Assembly: GCA_947494195.1 (NCBI GenBank)
Contig: CANLUC010000001.1
Span: 248,001 to 312,000 of the forward strand
Direction: 5' to 3'
DNA: 64,000 bases
Source: an uncultured Nesterenkonia sp.
GTDB lineage: Bacteria > Actinomycetota > Actinomycetes > Actinomycetales > Micrococcaceae
The position numbers and the translations under genes were made by a program. Positions 38,731 to 48,429 of this stretch are shown piece by piece (position 1 is the first letter of the stretch; the number at the start of each line of letters is the position of its first letter). The notes beneath the pieces are model-generated. The model worked only from the letters and a program-made list of their open reading frames with translations. It was not told the DNA's origin and did no database searches.

Positions 38731-39840
38731 TCAGTGGAGGAGGCCGGCGGGGCCTTCGCGACGGACGCGATCGTCGGTGGCCAGCGCAGCCCAGGCCGCG
38801 GAGAGCAGATAGATGAGGCTGAGCACGAAGAAGTAGATGAAGAAGCCCAGCACGGTGGCGAAGGAGGACACGATCAGGTTGCCGGACTCCACCCCGTTGA
38901 GCAGATACGTGGAGAGGTAGCGCAGCAGCGAGGAGCCCACGCCGGCGATCAGCGCCGCACGCCACAGCACCGACACCGGCATCACCACCCGAGAGGCCAT
39001 GCGGAAGACCAGCACCGCGACCAGCAGGTCCAGGATCAGCGGGACGCCCACCGTGAGCAGCGTCCCGACCACGCCTTCGAGCACGCTGAGGTCCCAACCG
39101 AGGATGTCGGCGCTGAAGTTGAACAGCTCCGTGGAGAGCAGGCTGGTGGCGGTGGCAGCGAGCAGCATGGACCCCAGCAGCGCCATCACCAGGAGATCGC
39201 GTGCCTTCACGAGCAGCACGTTCTCATCCATCAGGGGCCGGTCGAAGATGCTGCGGATTCCCGCGCGCAGCCCGTTGATCCAGCTCAGCGAGGCCACCGT
39301 CGCGACCAGCAGCGAGACCACCAGCGTGACACCGAACCCGCTGGTGGAGAAGAGGTCCTGCTGGGTGGCGAGCCCGTCTTCGCCGATCACGCCGGGCAGC
39401 GCATTGTTCGTGAGCTCCACGATGTCGTCCTGGAGGCTCACGTCCCCGCCGATCACGATGCCCGCCACGGAGAACCCCGCCACCAGTGCCGCGGAGACGG
39501 AGAAGAACATCATGTACGCCGCGCCGGCGGCCATCACGGGCCCGTAGTGGAAGAGGAACAGGTTCAGCACCCGCATCGGGTGCGTGGTGTCCAGGCGGGT
39601 CAGCCCCCAGTAGAGACTCGGGCCGATCATCTGCACTCCGCGGCGCCCCTCGCGGCGAGCATGGCCCCAGGCGCGGCGTGCCTTCACCTCACGACGGCGC
39701 AGACCCTCCACGTCGAGCGGGTTGACCATCCCCGAGACCTCTTCGCGATCGTTCATCGCCTTCGCGGCCGCGCGCGCGTGCCCGGCGATGACGCCGTGTC
39801 CGCCGGTCCGCGGCCGCAGTCGGGAAGGATCCTCGTTCAT
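38731..39840 (-). CDS. YihY/virulence factor BrkB family membrane protein
   Basis: Six TM segments; HYGPVMAAGAAYMMFFSVSAALVAGFSVAG, WINGLRAGIRSIF. Confidence 0.88.
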   Translation of the reverse strand: MNEDPSRLRPRTGGHGVIAGHARAAAKAMNDREEVSGMVNPLDVEGLRRREVKARRAWGHARREGRRGVQMIGPSLYWGLTRLDTTHPMRVLNLFLFHYGPVMAAGAAYMMFFSVSAALVAGFSVAGIVIGGDVSLQDDIVELTNNALPGVIGEDGLATQQDLFSTSGFGVTLVVSLLVATVASLSWINGLRAGIRSIFDRPLMDENVLLVKARDLLVMALLGSMLLAATATSLLSTELFNFSADILGWDLSVLEGVVGTLLTVGVPLILDLLVAVLVFRMASRVVMPVSVLWRAALIAGVGSSLLRYLSTYLLNGVESGNLIVSSFATVLGFFIYFFVLSLIYLLSAAWAALATDDRVRREGPAGLLH

Positions 39841-39847
39841 CGCCTGA

Positions 39848-40852
39848 TCATCCCGAGGCCGGGAGGAATCCGATCTTCTCGTAGACCTCGGCGAGGGTCT
39901 CCCCGGCCACCGAGCGGGCCTTCGCGGCCCCGGTGGCCAGCAGCGCGTCCAGCTGCGCGGGATCCTGCAGCAGCTCCTCGGCGCGGTCACGGATGGGCCC
40001 GAGCCGCGCGACGACCACCTCGGCGAGGTCCACCTTGAGGTGGCCATACATCTTGCCCTGGTACTCGTCCACGATGTCCTGGACCGGGCGGTCGGTCACC
40101 GCCGAGTAGATGCTCAGCAGGTTTGAGACGCCCGGCTTCTCGGCCCGGTCGAAGTGGATCTCGCCGCCGTCGTCGGTCACCGCCGACTTGATCTTCTTGG
40201 CGATCTGTTTGTCGGTGTCCATCACATTGAGCAGGCCCGCCGGTGACTGCGCGGACTTGGACATCTTCGCGGTGGGGTTCTGCAGATCATAGATCCGCGC
40301 TCCGGACTCCGGGATGAAGGGCTCGGGCACACGGAAGGTTTCGCCATAGCGGTGGTTGAAGCGCTGGGCCAGGTTCCTGGAGAGCTCCACGTGCTGCTTC
40401 TGGTCCTCCCCGACCGGGACCCCGTGCGGCTGGTAGAGCAGGATGTCGGCGGCCTGCAGCATCGGGTAGGTGAAGAGTCCGACGCCGGCCGCATCGGCGC
40501 CCTGCTTGGCGGACTTGTCCTTGAACTGGGTCATCCGCGAGGCCTCGCCCATGCCGGTCAGGCAGGTCATGATCCAGCCCAGCTGGGCGTGCTCGGGCAC
40601 ATGGGACTGCACGAAGAGCGTGGAGCGCTCGACGTCGAGGCCCCCGGCGATGTACTGGGCGGCGGTCCTGCGCACCCTCATGCGCAGCTCGGCGGGGTCC
40701 TGCTGCACCGTGATCGCGTGCATGTCCGGGATGAAGAAGAAGGCGTCGTAGCGCTCCTGCATCTTCACCCAGTTGACCAGCGCTCCCAGGTAGTTGCCCA
40801 GGTGCAGGGAGTCAGCCGACGGCTGCATCCCGGAGAGTACGCGCTCAGTCAC
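39848..40852 (-). CDS. trpS: Tryptophan-tRNA ligase
   Basis: [30 protein letters not shown] (KMSKS). Confidence 0.95.
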   Translation of the reverse strand: MTERVLSGMQPSADSLHLGNYLGALVNWVKMQERYDAFFFIPDMHAITVQQDPAELRMRVRRTAAQYIAGGLDVERSTLFVQSHVPEHAQLGWIMTCLTGMGEASRMTQFKDKSAKQGADAAGVGLFTYPMLQAADILLYQPHGVPVGEDQKQHVELSRNLAQRFNHRYGETFRVPEPFIPESGARIYDLQNPTAKMSKSAQSPAGLLNVMDTDKQIAKKIKSAVTDDGGEIHFDRAEKPGVSNLLSIYSAVTDRPVQDIVDEYQGKMYGHLKVDLAEVVVARLGPIRDRAEELLQDPAQLDALLATGAAKARSVAGETLAEVYEKIGFLPASG

Positions 40853-40922
40853 AGCAGTTCCTTCGTGTCATCAGTCGGTATGGGTGGTCGAACGCGCCAG
40901 CGGGCGGGCGCGGGCGCGCCGC

Positions 40923-41834
40923 TCAGGGGAGCTTGTAGTCCACGACCAGCGGCGCGTGGTCAGACCAGCGCAGTGAGTAATCCACGGCGCGGTCGACCTT
41001 GAGGTTGGAGGCGAGCTCCGCCAGGCCCGGAGTGGCCATGTGATAGTCGATCCGCCACCCGGTGTCGTTGTCGAAGGCCTTCCCTCGGTAGGACCACCAG
41101 GTGTAGGGCCCGTCGACTTCACCGGCCAGGCTGCGGGCCACGTCCACGTAGCCCAGCTCGCCGAAGTAGCGATCGAAGAAGGCGCGCTCCTCCGGCAGGA
41201 AGCCAGAGTTCTTGACGTTGCCCTTCCAGTTCTTGATGTCGAGCTCGCGGTGCCCCACGTTGAGGTCGCCCATGACCAGCAGGTGGTCGGTGCGTGCGGC
41301 GAGCTTGGGCAGGTAGTCGGCCATATCGGCCAGGAAGCGCATCTTGTGCTCCTGCTTGGGGGTCCCGACCTCGCCGGAGTGGACGTAGACGCTGGCCACG
41401 GTCAGCGTGCTGCCGTCGCCGAGCGTGTAGTCCGCCTCGATCCACCGTCCGTCGTCCTCGGAGTGGCCCGCGCCGATGCCGGTGCGGGTGGCTGTCGGTG
41501 CGGTGCGGGAGATGATCGCGACACCGGCGCGACCCTTGTCCGCGGCCTCGTGCTCATGGATGTGCCAGGTCTCGCCTGTGGGCTCGGTCATCTCGGCGAC
41601 CAGCTTGGTGAGGATCTCCTCGTTGGCGCGGACCTCCTGCAGGGCGAGGATGTCGATCTCGCGGTCCGCCAGCCATTCGCCCATGCCTTTGCGGTGCGCG
41701 GCGCGGATCCCGTTGACGTTCACCGAGGCGATGCGCGTGTGGCTGCCGTCCTTGGCGTCCACGATGCGATGCGGGTGCTCGCCGAAGTCCGGGGTCTCGG
41801 TGGGGTTCGCTGCCTGGGTGGGGGTGTCCGTCAC
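40923..41834 (-). CDS. Exodeoxyribonuclease III
   Basis: RIASVNVNGIRAAHRKGMGEWLADREIDILALQEVRA, VMGDLNVGHRELDIKNWK, DHAPLVVDYKL. Confidence 0.92.
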   Translation of the reverse strand: MTDTPTQAANPTETPDFGEHPHRIVDAKDGSHTRIASVNVNGIRAAHRKGMGEWLADREIDILALQEVRANEEILTKLVAEMTEPTGETWHIHEHEAADKGRAGVAIISRTAPTATRTGIGAGHSEDDGRWIEADYTLGDGSTLTVASVYVHSGEVGTPKQEHKMRFLADMADYLPKLAARTDHLLVMGDLNVGHRELDIKNWKGNVKNSGFLPEERAFFDRYFGELGYVDVARSLAGEVDGPYTWWSYRGKAFDNDTGWRIDYHMATPGLAELASNLKVDRAVDYSLRWSDHAPLVVDYKLP

Positions 41835-41845
41835 GTCTGGTCCTC

Positions 41846-42475
41846 TCAGTTGACGATCTCGCCGGTGATCGGGCGGTCGTCGTCGTTGTTGCGGCCGGAT
41901 CGTGAGTCACGGCGGCCATCCTGCCCGGAGTCGTCCCCGGAATCCTGCCCGGCGCCGTGCTGGGAGGAGGGCCCGCGGCCCACGTGCTCGGAGAGCATGT
42001 CACGGCCATTGCCTGCGGTGGTCTCGATGGTGTCCAGGGCGCGGTCGACCATCTCCAGGTCGGCCTCGGGTCCCTTGGCCAGCTCCTGGGTGATCACCCG
42101 CTTCTGCACCTGGACGATCTTGAAGGAGTGGTCCAGCTTGAGGTTTCGGGCGTGGGTGTCCTCATCGACCACTGCGGTGCCGCCGCTGACGTCGGCGCGG
42201 CGAGAGGCGGCGTCGGCCCGGGCGGAATCGAGGGTGTCGCCGAACTTCTTGGCACCGGAGCGCACAGAGAGGACCAGCACTGTGGCCAGGAGCAGCCAGC
42301 CGCCGGCGACGACGGCGATGATCCAGCCGATGACGTCGTTCTGGTTCGCGGCAAAGACCAGCGCCACCAGGAGCACGGTGATCATCACCGCGAAGCTGAT
42401 GCCGGAGGTGCGCCGACCGAAGTTCCTGACTGCGCCGGCTGGGTTGCCTTGCGGCAATGACTGCGGAGAACTCAT
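41846..42475 (-). CDS. Membrane protein, hypothetical
   Basis: Two TM segments followed by coiled/charged C-terminus; start at MSSPQSLP. Confidence 0.6.
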   Translation of the reverse strand: MSSPQSLPQGNPAGAVRNFGRRTSGISFAVMITVLLVALVFAANQNDVIGWIIAVVAGGWLLLATVLVLSVRSGAKKFGDTLDSARADAASRRADVSGGTAVVDEDTHARNLKLDHSFKIVQVQKRVITQELAKGPEADLEMVDRALDTIETTAGNGRDMLSEHVGRGPSSQHGAGQDSGDDSGQDGRRDSRSGRNNDDDRPITGEIVN

Positions 42476-42614
42476 GGGCTGATTATCGCTGGCATCACGC
42501 ACCGAATGCCAATCGCCGCCGACAGTTCACCCACGGGCGAGAGCGAGCGGGCAGGCGTGTCTGGAATGATGGTCTGGACCAGCCCGACAGCCCACCGACT
42601 CTCAGGAGATCCAG

Positions 42615-42953
42615 ATGACCGTTCAGCCCGAGACTCCCCACACCGATGAGCCCGAGCGCACCACCTGGATGCGTCGCTACGCGCTGGACCCGGCGCTGGC
42701 CGATGAGTTCATCTCCTTCCTGACGAAGCAGGTCATCCCCGCCCGCGAAGAGCGCGGATTCACCGTGGAGTCGATGTGGCTCTCGGACGGCAAGGACGAG
42801 CTGACCTGGTTCGTCAGCCGCTTCGGCAACCGTGAGGAGTTCCTGGCGGCAGAGCAGGCCTGGGACGAGTCCCCTGAGCGCGCCGCGATCTTCGCTGACG
42901 CGCCGGCCTACGTGACGGGCAAGGACCTGCGCCCGGTCACTCGGCTGCGCTGA
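42615..42953 (+). CDS. Small NIPSNAP-like/dimeric alpha-beta barrel protein (tentative)
   Basis: Complete ORF with RBS caggag; pattern RYALDPALADEFISFLTKQVIPAREERGFTVESMWLSDG. Confidence 0.55.
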   Translation: MTVQPETPHTDEPERTTWMRRYALDPALADEFISFLTKQVIPAREERGFTVESMWLSDGKDELTWFVSRFGNREEFLAAEQAWDESPERAAIFADAPAYVTGKDLRPVTRLR

Positions 42954-44466
42954 GCGCGGCCCGTTTCGCCGCGCGTTTCGCGGCGAAGATCGCCGCTGCC
43001 ACCGAGCTGAGCATCAGCGCGGCGATGACCAGAGTGGCGATCACGATCCCGCTCTGGTGCCCCTGTTCGGCGGTGACCGAGAAGTAGATTCCGGTCACCA
43101 CGGCGATGCCGATCGCGGTGAAGACCCGCTGCACGGTCTGCGCCACTCCCCCGGCGGCTCCGGCCATCTGCTCGGGAACATCGTGCATGGACAGCGTCTG
43201 CGCGCTGGGAATGATCAGCGCCTGCGAGATTCCGACGGCGCCCAGTGCTGCTGCCATGAGCCAGATCGACCCATACGGGGTCGCCATCAGCGCCGCGGTC
43301 CCGGAGAGCAGCAGCATCGCGGCCACAGCGGTGATCGTGCCTGCCACCAGGATCCGCGGGCCCTTGCTCTCCACGGCCTTTCCCACGCGCGAGGAGAGCA
43401 GCATTACCATCACCGCGCTGGGAAGTGTCACCAGGCCTGCTATCAGTGCGCCGCGCCCCTGTCCCTGCTGGACGTAGATCGCGGCCACCGCCCAGATGGC
43501 GGGCATGCCGGCGAAGTAGAGGCCGAGCACCATGGAGTTCAGCGTGTAGCTGGGCAGCGCGAAGAGCTTGAGGTTCACCATCGGCGCCGACTCATGGCGA
43601 CGGCCCAGCCGCCGCTCCCAGAGGGCCCAGATCCCGAGCACCACGAGCCCAGCGACCGCGAAGAGCCCGCCCAGCAGGCTGCGGAACTGGATGAAGGGAA
43701 GCATCAGCAGCAGCACGGCCAGGCTGAGCAGCACGACGCCGAGCGGGTCCAGCCGCTGCAGACCGTGCGGCTCCGTGCCCGGGTGACCGGCGGACGCGCC
43801 GTCGGAGGAGGCCCCGCCGGCCGAGGAGGCCCCGCCGGCGGGAGGGGCCGCGGTGGCGGGTTCGGCAGCGGCGTCGTCGTCCTGGGGCTTCGGCAACCAG
43901 AGCATAATGCCGATCAGCGCCGCGACGGTGACCGGAACGTTGATCAGGAAGGTCATCCGCCACCCGAGATCGGCAGAGGTGGTGTCGATGATCAGTCCAC
44001 CCAGCGCCGGGCCGGCGGCCACCGCGACCCCGATCACGGTGCCCATCATGCCGTAGGCGCGACCACGCGCGGGGCCGCTGAAGAGCTGTTGGATCATGCC
44101 GATGACCTGCGGTGTCAGAATGCCGGCGGCGAATCCCATGAAGACGCGGGCGGTGTTGAGCACCAGCGGGCTCATCGCGAGCGCCGCACCCAGGGAGGCC
44201 AGGCCGAAGACCACGACTCCGATCAGGAAGAGACGCCGGCGACCCCAGATGTCACCAGCACGTCCTGCGGGGACGAGCGCCATGCCGAAGGCCAGCGCGT
44301 AGCCCGAGAGTACCCACTGCAGATCGGCGGAACTGGCCTCGAGGCTCTCCTCGATGGCGGGAAGCGCGACGTTGACGATGCTGATGCTCAGCAGCGAGGC
44401 GAAGAGCGGCAGGAACATCGCCGTCATCATCCGTCGCGAGCTGCCGGTGGAAGTTGTCTGATGCAC
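42937..44466 (-). CDS. MFS transporter, DHA2 (EmrB/QacA) family
   Basis: SIVNVALPAIEESLEASSADLQWVLSGYALAFGMALVPAGRAGDIWGRRRLF; ~14 TM. Confidence 0.9.
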   Translation of the reverse strand: MHQTTSTGSSRRMMTAMFLPLFASLLSISIVNVALPAIEESLEASSADLQWVLSGYALAFGMALVPAGRAGDIWGRRRLFLIGVVVFGLASLGAALAMSPLVLNTARVFMGFAAGILTPQVIGMIQQLFSGPARGRAYGMMGTVIGVAVAAGPALGGLIIDTTSADLGWRMTFLINVPVTVAALIGIMLWLPKPQDDDAAAEPATAAPPAGGASSAGGASSDGASAGHPGTEPHGLQRLDPLGVVLLSLAVLLLMLPFIQFRSLLGGLFAVAGLVVLGIWALWERRLGRRHESAPMVNLKLFALPSYTLNSMVLGLYFAGMPAIWAVAAIYVQQGQGRGALIAGLVTLPSAVMVMLLSSRVGKAVESKGPRILVAGTITAVAAMLLLSGTAALMATPYGSIWLMAAALGAVGISQALIIPSAQTLSMHDVPEQMAGAAGGVAQTVQRVFTAIGIAVVTGIYFSVTAEQGHQSGIVIATLVIAALMLSSVAAAIFAAKRAAKRAALSAAE

Positions 44467-44660
44467 TGACTCACCCTATCCCCGTCGAGCCGCACTGCAC
44501 TGCGGGAACCTGCGCCCTGCAGAGCACCCATGCGTCCGCGCAGCAGAACGGGGGCGCCCCCGAAAGGAACACCCCCGTCTGCGCGGACCACCTCAGCGGC
44601 TCAGCGGCTCAGCAGATCACCGCCATCCGGCCGGATGGACCGGGTCGGCCAGAGATCCCG

Positions 44661-45296
44661 CTACCTGGTGAACTGCTTCAGGTAGGTCTTGACTTCGGTG
44701 CTGAAGGCCAGCACCAGCCAGTAGATCGCGACCGCGACATGGACCAGGCTGAGCGCGAGGGTCACCAGGTCGACGCCGATGAGCCCGAGGAGCGTGAAGA
44801 CGATGCCGATGATGGCGAACACGATGCCCAGCACGCGCGCCCAGTTCTTGTTCTTCTTCAGACCGAAGAACACGAGCAGGTACAGTGCGACGCCGATGAG
44901 CAGCGTGACCCAGATGAATGCGGTGAACACCCCGGCAAACATGTCTGCGGCGTCGGCCGCCTCCTGCTGGGACATGCCCTGCTGCTCGATCGCATTGATC
45001 ATCTCCTGCTGGGCGTCATCGCCGCTCACGAACAGCCCCGGCAGCGAGCTGAGCACGTAGATGGCCAGCGACACCAGCGTGAAGGTCTTCAGCAGGCTGA
45101 ACTTCTTCGGCTCGGCCATCGGACCGCCGTAGGTTCCCGGCGCGTAGGGGTCAGTGCCGTACTTCGAGCTCGGCTGACCCGGGTAGCCCTGACCGTCCGG
45201 GTAGCCCTGGCCACCGGGCTGACCCGGGTAGCCCTGACCGCCCGGCTGGCCGTCCGGGTAGTCGCTCGGCTGTTCTCCATAGGGAGGGTTGCTCAT
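44661..45296 (-). CDS. Membrane protein with Pro/Gly/Gln/Tyr-rich N-terminal repeats
   Basis: GGQGYPGQPGGQGYPDGQGYPGQP repeats then TM segments. Confidence 0.7.
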   Translation of the reverse strand: MSNPPYGEQPSDYPDGQPGGQGYPGQPGGQGYPDGQGYPGQPSSKYGTDPYAPGTYGGPMAEPKKFSLLKTFTLVSLAIYVLSSLPGLFVSGDDAQQEMINAIEQQGMSQQEAADAADMFAGVFTAFIWVTLLIGVALYLLVFFGLKKNKNWARVLGIVFAIIGIVFTLLGLIGVDLVTLALSLVHVAVAIYWLVLAFSTEVKTYLKQFTR

Positions 45297-45354
45297 ATCT
45301 GCTCCTTCATTGTCATAAGCGTTCACGATCCACACTAGGCCGGGCGGCCCGGTC

Positions 45355-46650
45355 CTATTCGTAGCGAAGCGCCTCGATCGGGTCCTTCTTGGCAGCGCGT
45401 GCGGCCGGAAGGGTGCCGGCGAGGAAGGCGATGCCGATGATCAGCGCGGTGATGCCCAGGATCGAGAGAGGATCCACCGCGAAGAGCGTCAGCCCTGCCA
45501 CTCCGCCGAGCGGCCCGCTCTCACCGGTGAGCCAGGCATTGCCGATCAGCCCAGCGCCGAGTCCCAGCACCACGCCGATCACTGATCCCAGGATGCCGAT
45601 GACGACGGCCTCCATGGAGAACAGTCCGAAGACCTTGCCGCTGGACATGCCCAGCGCCTTCATCAGCCCGATCTCTCGGGTGCGTTCCTGGACCGACATC
45701 AGCAGGGTGTTCACGATGCCGAAGCTGGCGGCCAGCAGCGCGATCAGGCCGAAACCGGAGAGCACCCAGGACACCGCATCGATGACGCCTTGGACCGCGC
45801 CGATCTGATCTTCCACGGTCATGCCCAGCAGACCTTCATCGGTCAGCGCGTTCTTGACGCTGTCCTCGTTGGCGGCGAGGTCATCGACGTCGACCACGGC
45901 CATGCTGTAGGCCTGTTCGGCCTGACCCTCGTAGCCCTGCATGGAGAGGTCGCTGAGCTCCTGGTTCAGCTCTCGCGAGGGCATCGGGGTCGCGCCGATG
46001 CCGGAGAGCGCCTCCTCGGTGACGCCGACGACCTCGGCCTCGACCGAGGTCTGCTCGCCGGTCACATCGCTGATGCCGATCTGGACGGTCTCACCGATGA
46101 CCGCTTCCGGATCCTCGGTGTCGTAGATGGTCAGCCACTCCTCCGGAATGCTCAGGTCCATCCCGTCGTCGCCGGGCGCCTCCCCTGCTGCGAGCTCGAG
46201 TCCCACCGCGTTGGCGGGTGAGTCCAGGTCGAGGTCGTACTGGCCGCCGTCGGCGGTCTCCAGGTAGTCCGGGGAGACCATGACCACGGGATCCACGCCG
46301 GAGACATGGTCGATGCCCTCGATCGTCTCGACGTCGGATTCGGTGAGCAGCCCGCCGCCGGTGCCCGGACCGAACATGCCCCCGGAGCCGGTGGCGGCCT
46401 CCGGATCATATTCAGCAGGGCCCTCGGTCGGCTCGGCGTCGCCGGCACCGGCGTTGAGCACGAAGAGCTGCGAGGAATCACCGAATCCGGCGACCACGTT
46501 GTCCACATACTTGTTCACCCCGGCACCCAGGCCGGAGGTGAGCGTGAGCGTGAAGGCACCGATCACGATGGCCACCACGGTCAGTGCCGTGCGCAGCTTG
46601 GAGCGGAATGTGTTGCCCAGCGCGGTGCGGGCGACGTCGACTGACCTCAT
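45355..46650 (-). CDS. ABC transporter permease, FtsX/MacB type
   Basis: ALGNTFRSKLRTALTVVAIVIGAFTLTLTSGLGAGV; C-terminal FGIVNTLLMSVQERTREIGLMKALG. Confidence 0.92.
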   Translation of the reverse strand: MRSVDVARTALGNTFRSKLRTALTVVAIVIGAFTLTLTSGLGAGVNKYVDNVVAGFGDSSQLFVLNAGAGDAEPTEGPAEYDPEAATGSGGMFGPGTGGGLLTESDVETIEGIDHVSGVDPVVMVSPDYLETADGGQYDLDLDSPANAVGLELAAGEAPGDDGMDLSIPEEWLTIYDTEDPEAVIGETVQIGISDVTGEQTSVEAEVVGVTEEALSGIGATPMPSRELNQELSDLSMQGYEGQAEQAYSMAVVDVDDLAANEDSVKNALTDEGLLGMTVEDQIGAVQGVIDAVSWVLSGFGLIALLAASFGIVNTLLMSVQERTREIGLMKALGMSSGKVFGLFSMEAVVIGILGSVIGVVLGLGAGLIGNAWLTGESGPLGGVAGLTLFAVDPLSILGITALIIGIAFLAGTLPAARAAKKDPIEALRYE

Positions 46651-47354
46651 GCCTGCACCTCCTTGACGCCGTGCTCCTCGGTGACGATCTCGCCGTCCTG
46701 CATCATCAGCCGGCGCTGGCACTTGGCGGCCAGGTCCTCGTCATGGGTGACGACCACCAGGGTGATGCCATAGTCGCGGTGCAGACCGAAGAGGATGTCC
46801 TCGACGATCTCCGAGGTCGCAGTGTCGAGGTTGCCCGTGGGCTCATCCGCGAAGAGCACCGTGGGCTTGTTGACCAGGGCGCGCGCGATGCAGGCGCGCT
46901 GCTTCTGCCCGCCGGAGAGGTTGGTCGCCTTGTTCTTGGCCTTGTCGGCCATGTCCAGCTGCTCGAGAACCTCCATGCCGCGGCGGTTGCGCTCCGACTT
47001 GCCCATCCCGGCGATCTTCAGCGGCAGCGTGATGTTCTCCAGCACGGACTGGTTCGGGTTCAGGAAGAACTGCTGGAACACGAAGCCGAAGGTGTCATTG
47101 CGCAGCTGGGAGATCTTCTTGGGCTTCAGCTTGTTCACCGGCTCACCCTCAAGTGCGACGACGCCGGCGGTCGGCTCATCGAGCAGCGCCAACAGGTGCA
47201 TGAGGGTGGACTTGCCGGAACCTGATTTGCCCACGATGGCGACGGATTCGCCTTCGTGGATCTCGAAGGTCAGGCCCTTGAGCGCGTCGAAACGAGTCGC
47301 GCCCTTGCCGTAGACCTTGACCAGGTTCTCGGTCTCGAGAACTGGAATGGACAT
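46647..47354 (-). CDS. ABC transporter ATP-binding protein (MacB/LolD type)
   Basis: GKSGSGKSTLMHLLALLD, LSGGQKQRACIARALV, LFADEPTGNLD. Confidence 0.93.
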   Translation of the reverse strand: MSIPVLETENLVKVYGKGATRFDALKGLTFEIHEGESVAIVGKSGSGKSTLMHLLALLDEPTAGVVALEGEPVNKLKPKKISQLRNDTFGFVFQQFFLNPNQSVLENITLPLKIAGMGKSERNRRGMEVLEQLDMADKAKNKATNLSGGQKQRACIARALVNKPTVLFADEPTGNLDTATSEIVEDILFGLHRDYGITLVVVTHDEDLAAKCQRRLMMQDGEIVTEEHGVKEVQA

Positions 47355-47466
47355 TGATGACCTTTCATCGTGGACGAACATGAACTTGTCCTTCATTCTC
47401 CCGGATGACACGGGCGCGAACATCGCCCCAAAGGATGAACCTTCGGCGCCGAGTACACTGCACCTC

Positions 47467-48429
47467 ATGCCCGTCGAACATGCCATCCGCGCCACCGGTC
47501 TGACCAAACGCTATGGGGATTTCACGGCCGTGGACGGCATCGATTTCACCGTGAACCGCGGGGAGTCCTTCGGGCTGCTGGGCCCCAACGGGGCGGGCAA
47601 GTCCACCACGATGCGGATGATCGCGGCCGTGGCGGCACGCAGCGGGGGCACCATGGAAGTCGCCGGCCTGGACCCCGAGCAGAACGGACCTGAGGTTCGC
47701 GCCCTGCTCGGGGTGATTCCGCAGCAGGACAATCTCGACGAAGAGCTCAGCGTCCGCGAGAACATCATCATGTACGGCCGCTATTTCGGGCTGCCGCGCC
47801 GCTGGCTGAACACCAAGACCGAAGAGCTGCTGGAGTTCGCTCAGCTGACCCACAAGGCCACCTCCCGGGTGGAGGACCTCTCCGGCGGCATGAAACGACG
47901 GCTGACCATCGCCCGCGCGCTGGTCAACGAACCCGAGATCCTGCTGCTGGATGAACCCACCACGGGCCTGGACCCGCAGGCACGGCATATCCTCTGGGAC
48001 CGACTCTTCCGGCTGCGGGAGGCGGGCACCACACTGGTGCTGACGACTCACCACATGGATGAGGCGGAACAGCTCTGCGAGCGCCTGATAGTGGTCGACC
48101 AGGGCCGGATCATGGCGGAGGGCTCGCCTGCGGCGCTCATCCGCGAGCATTCCACACGTGAGGTGCTCGAGCTGCGCTTCGGGCTGGACCGCAACCAGGA
48201 GCAGGCGGAGCAGCTCAGCACCCTGCTGGACGCCGCAGATGCTTCGGGCAGCATCGGCTTCAGCCACGTCGAGGTCCTCCCGGACCGGCTGCTGGTCTAC
48301 GCCGCCTCCGCCGAGTCTGCCCTGGAGCGGATCCATGCCGCCGGGCTGCGTCCGATCACCTCGCTGGTCCGTCGCTCCTCGCTGGAGGATGTCTTCCTGC
48401 GCCTGACCGGCAGGAGCCTCGTTGACTGA
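47467..48429 (+). CDS. ABC transporter ATP-binding protein (DrrA/NodI type)
   Basis: GPNGAGKSTTMRMIA, LSGGMKRRLTIARALVNEPEILLLDEPTTGLDPQARHILWD. Confidence 0.92.
   Translation: MPVEHAIRATGLTKRYGDFTAVDGIDFTVNRGESFGLLGPNGAGKSTTMRMIAAVAARSGGTMEVAGLDPEQNGPEVRALLGVIPQQDNLDEELSVRENIIMYGRYFGLPRRWLNTKTEELLEFAQLTHKATSRVEDLSGGMKRRLTIARALVNEPEILLLDEPTTGLDPQARHILWDRLFRLREAGTTLVLTTHHMDEAEQLCERLIVVDQGRIMAEGSPAALIREHSTREVLELRFGLDRNQEQAEQLSTLLDAADASGSIGFSHVEVLPDRLLVYAASAESALERIHAAGLRPITSLVRRSSLEDVFLRLTGRSLVD

Noticed and set aside
45171-45260. Independent DNA repeat element
   Set aside because: It is the coding repeat for the GYPGQPGGQ N-terminus of the membrane protein at 44661-45296
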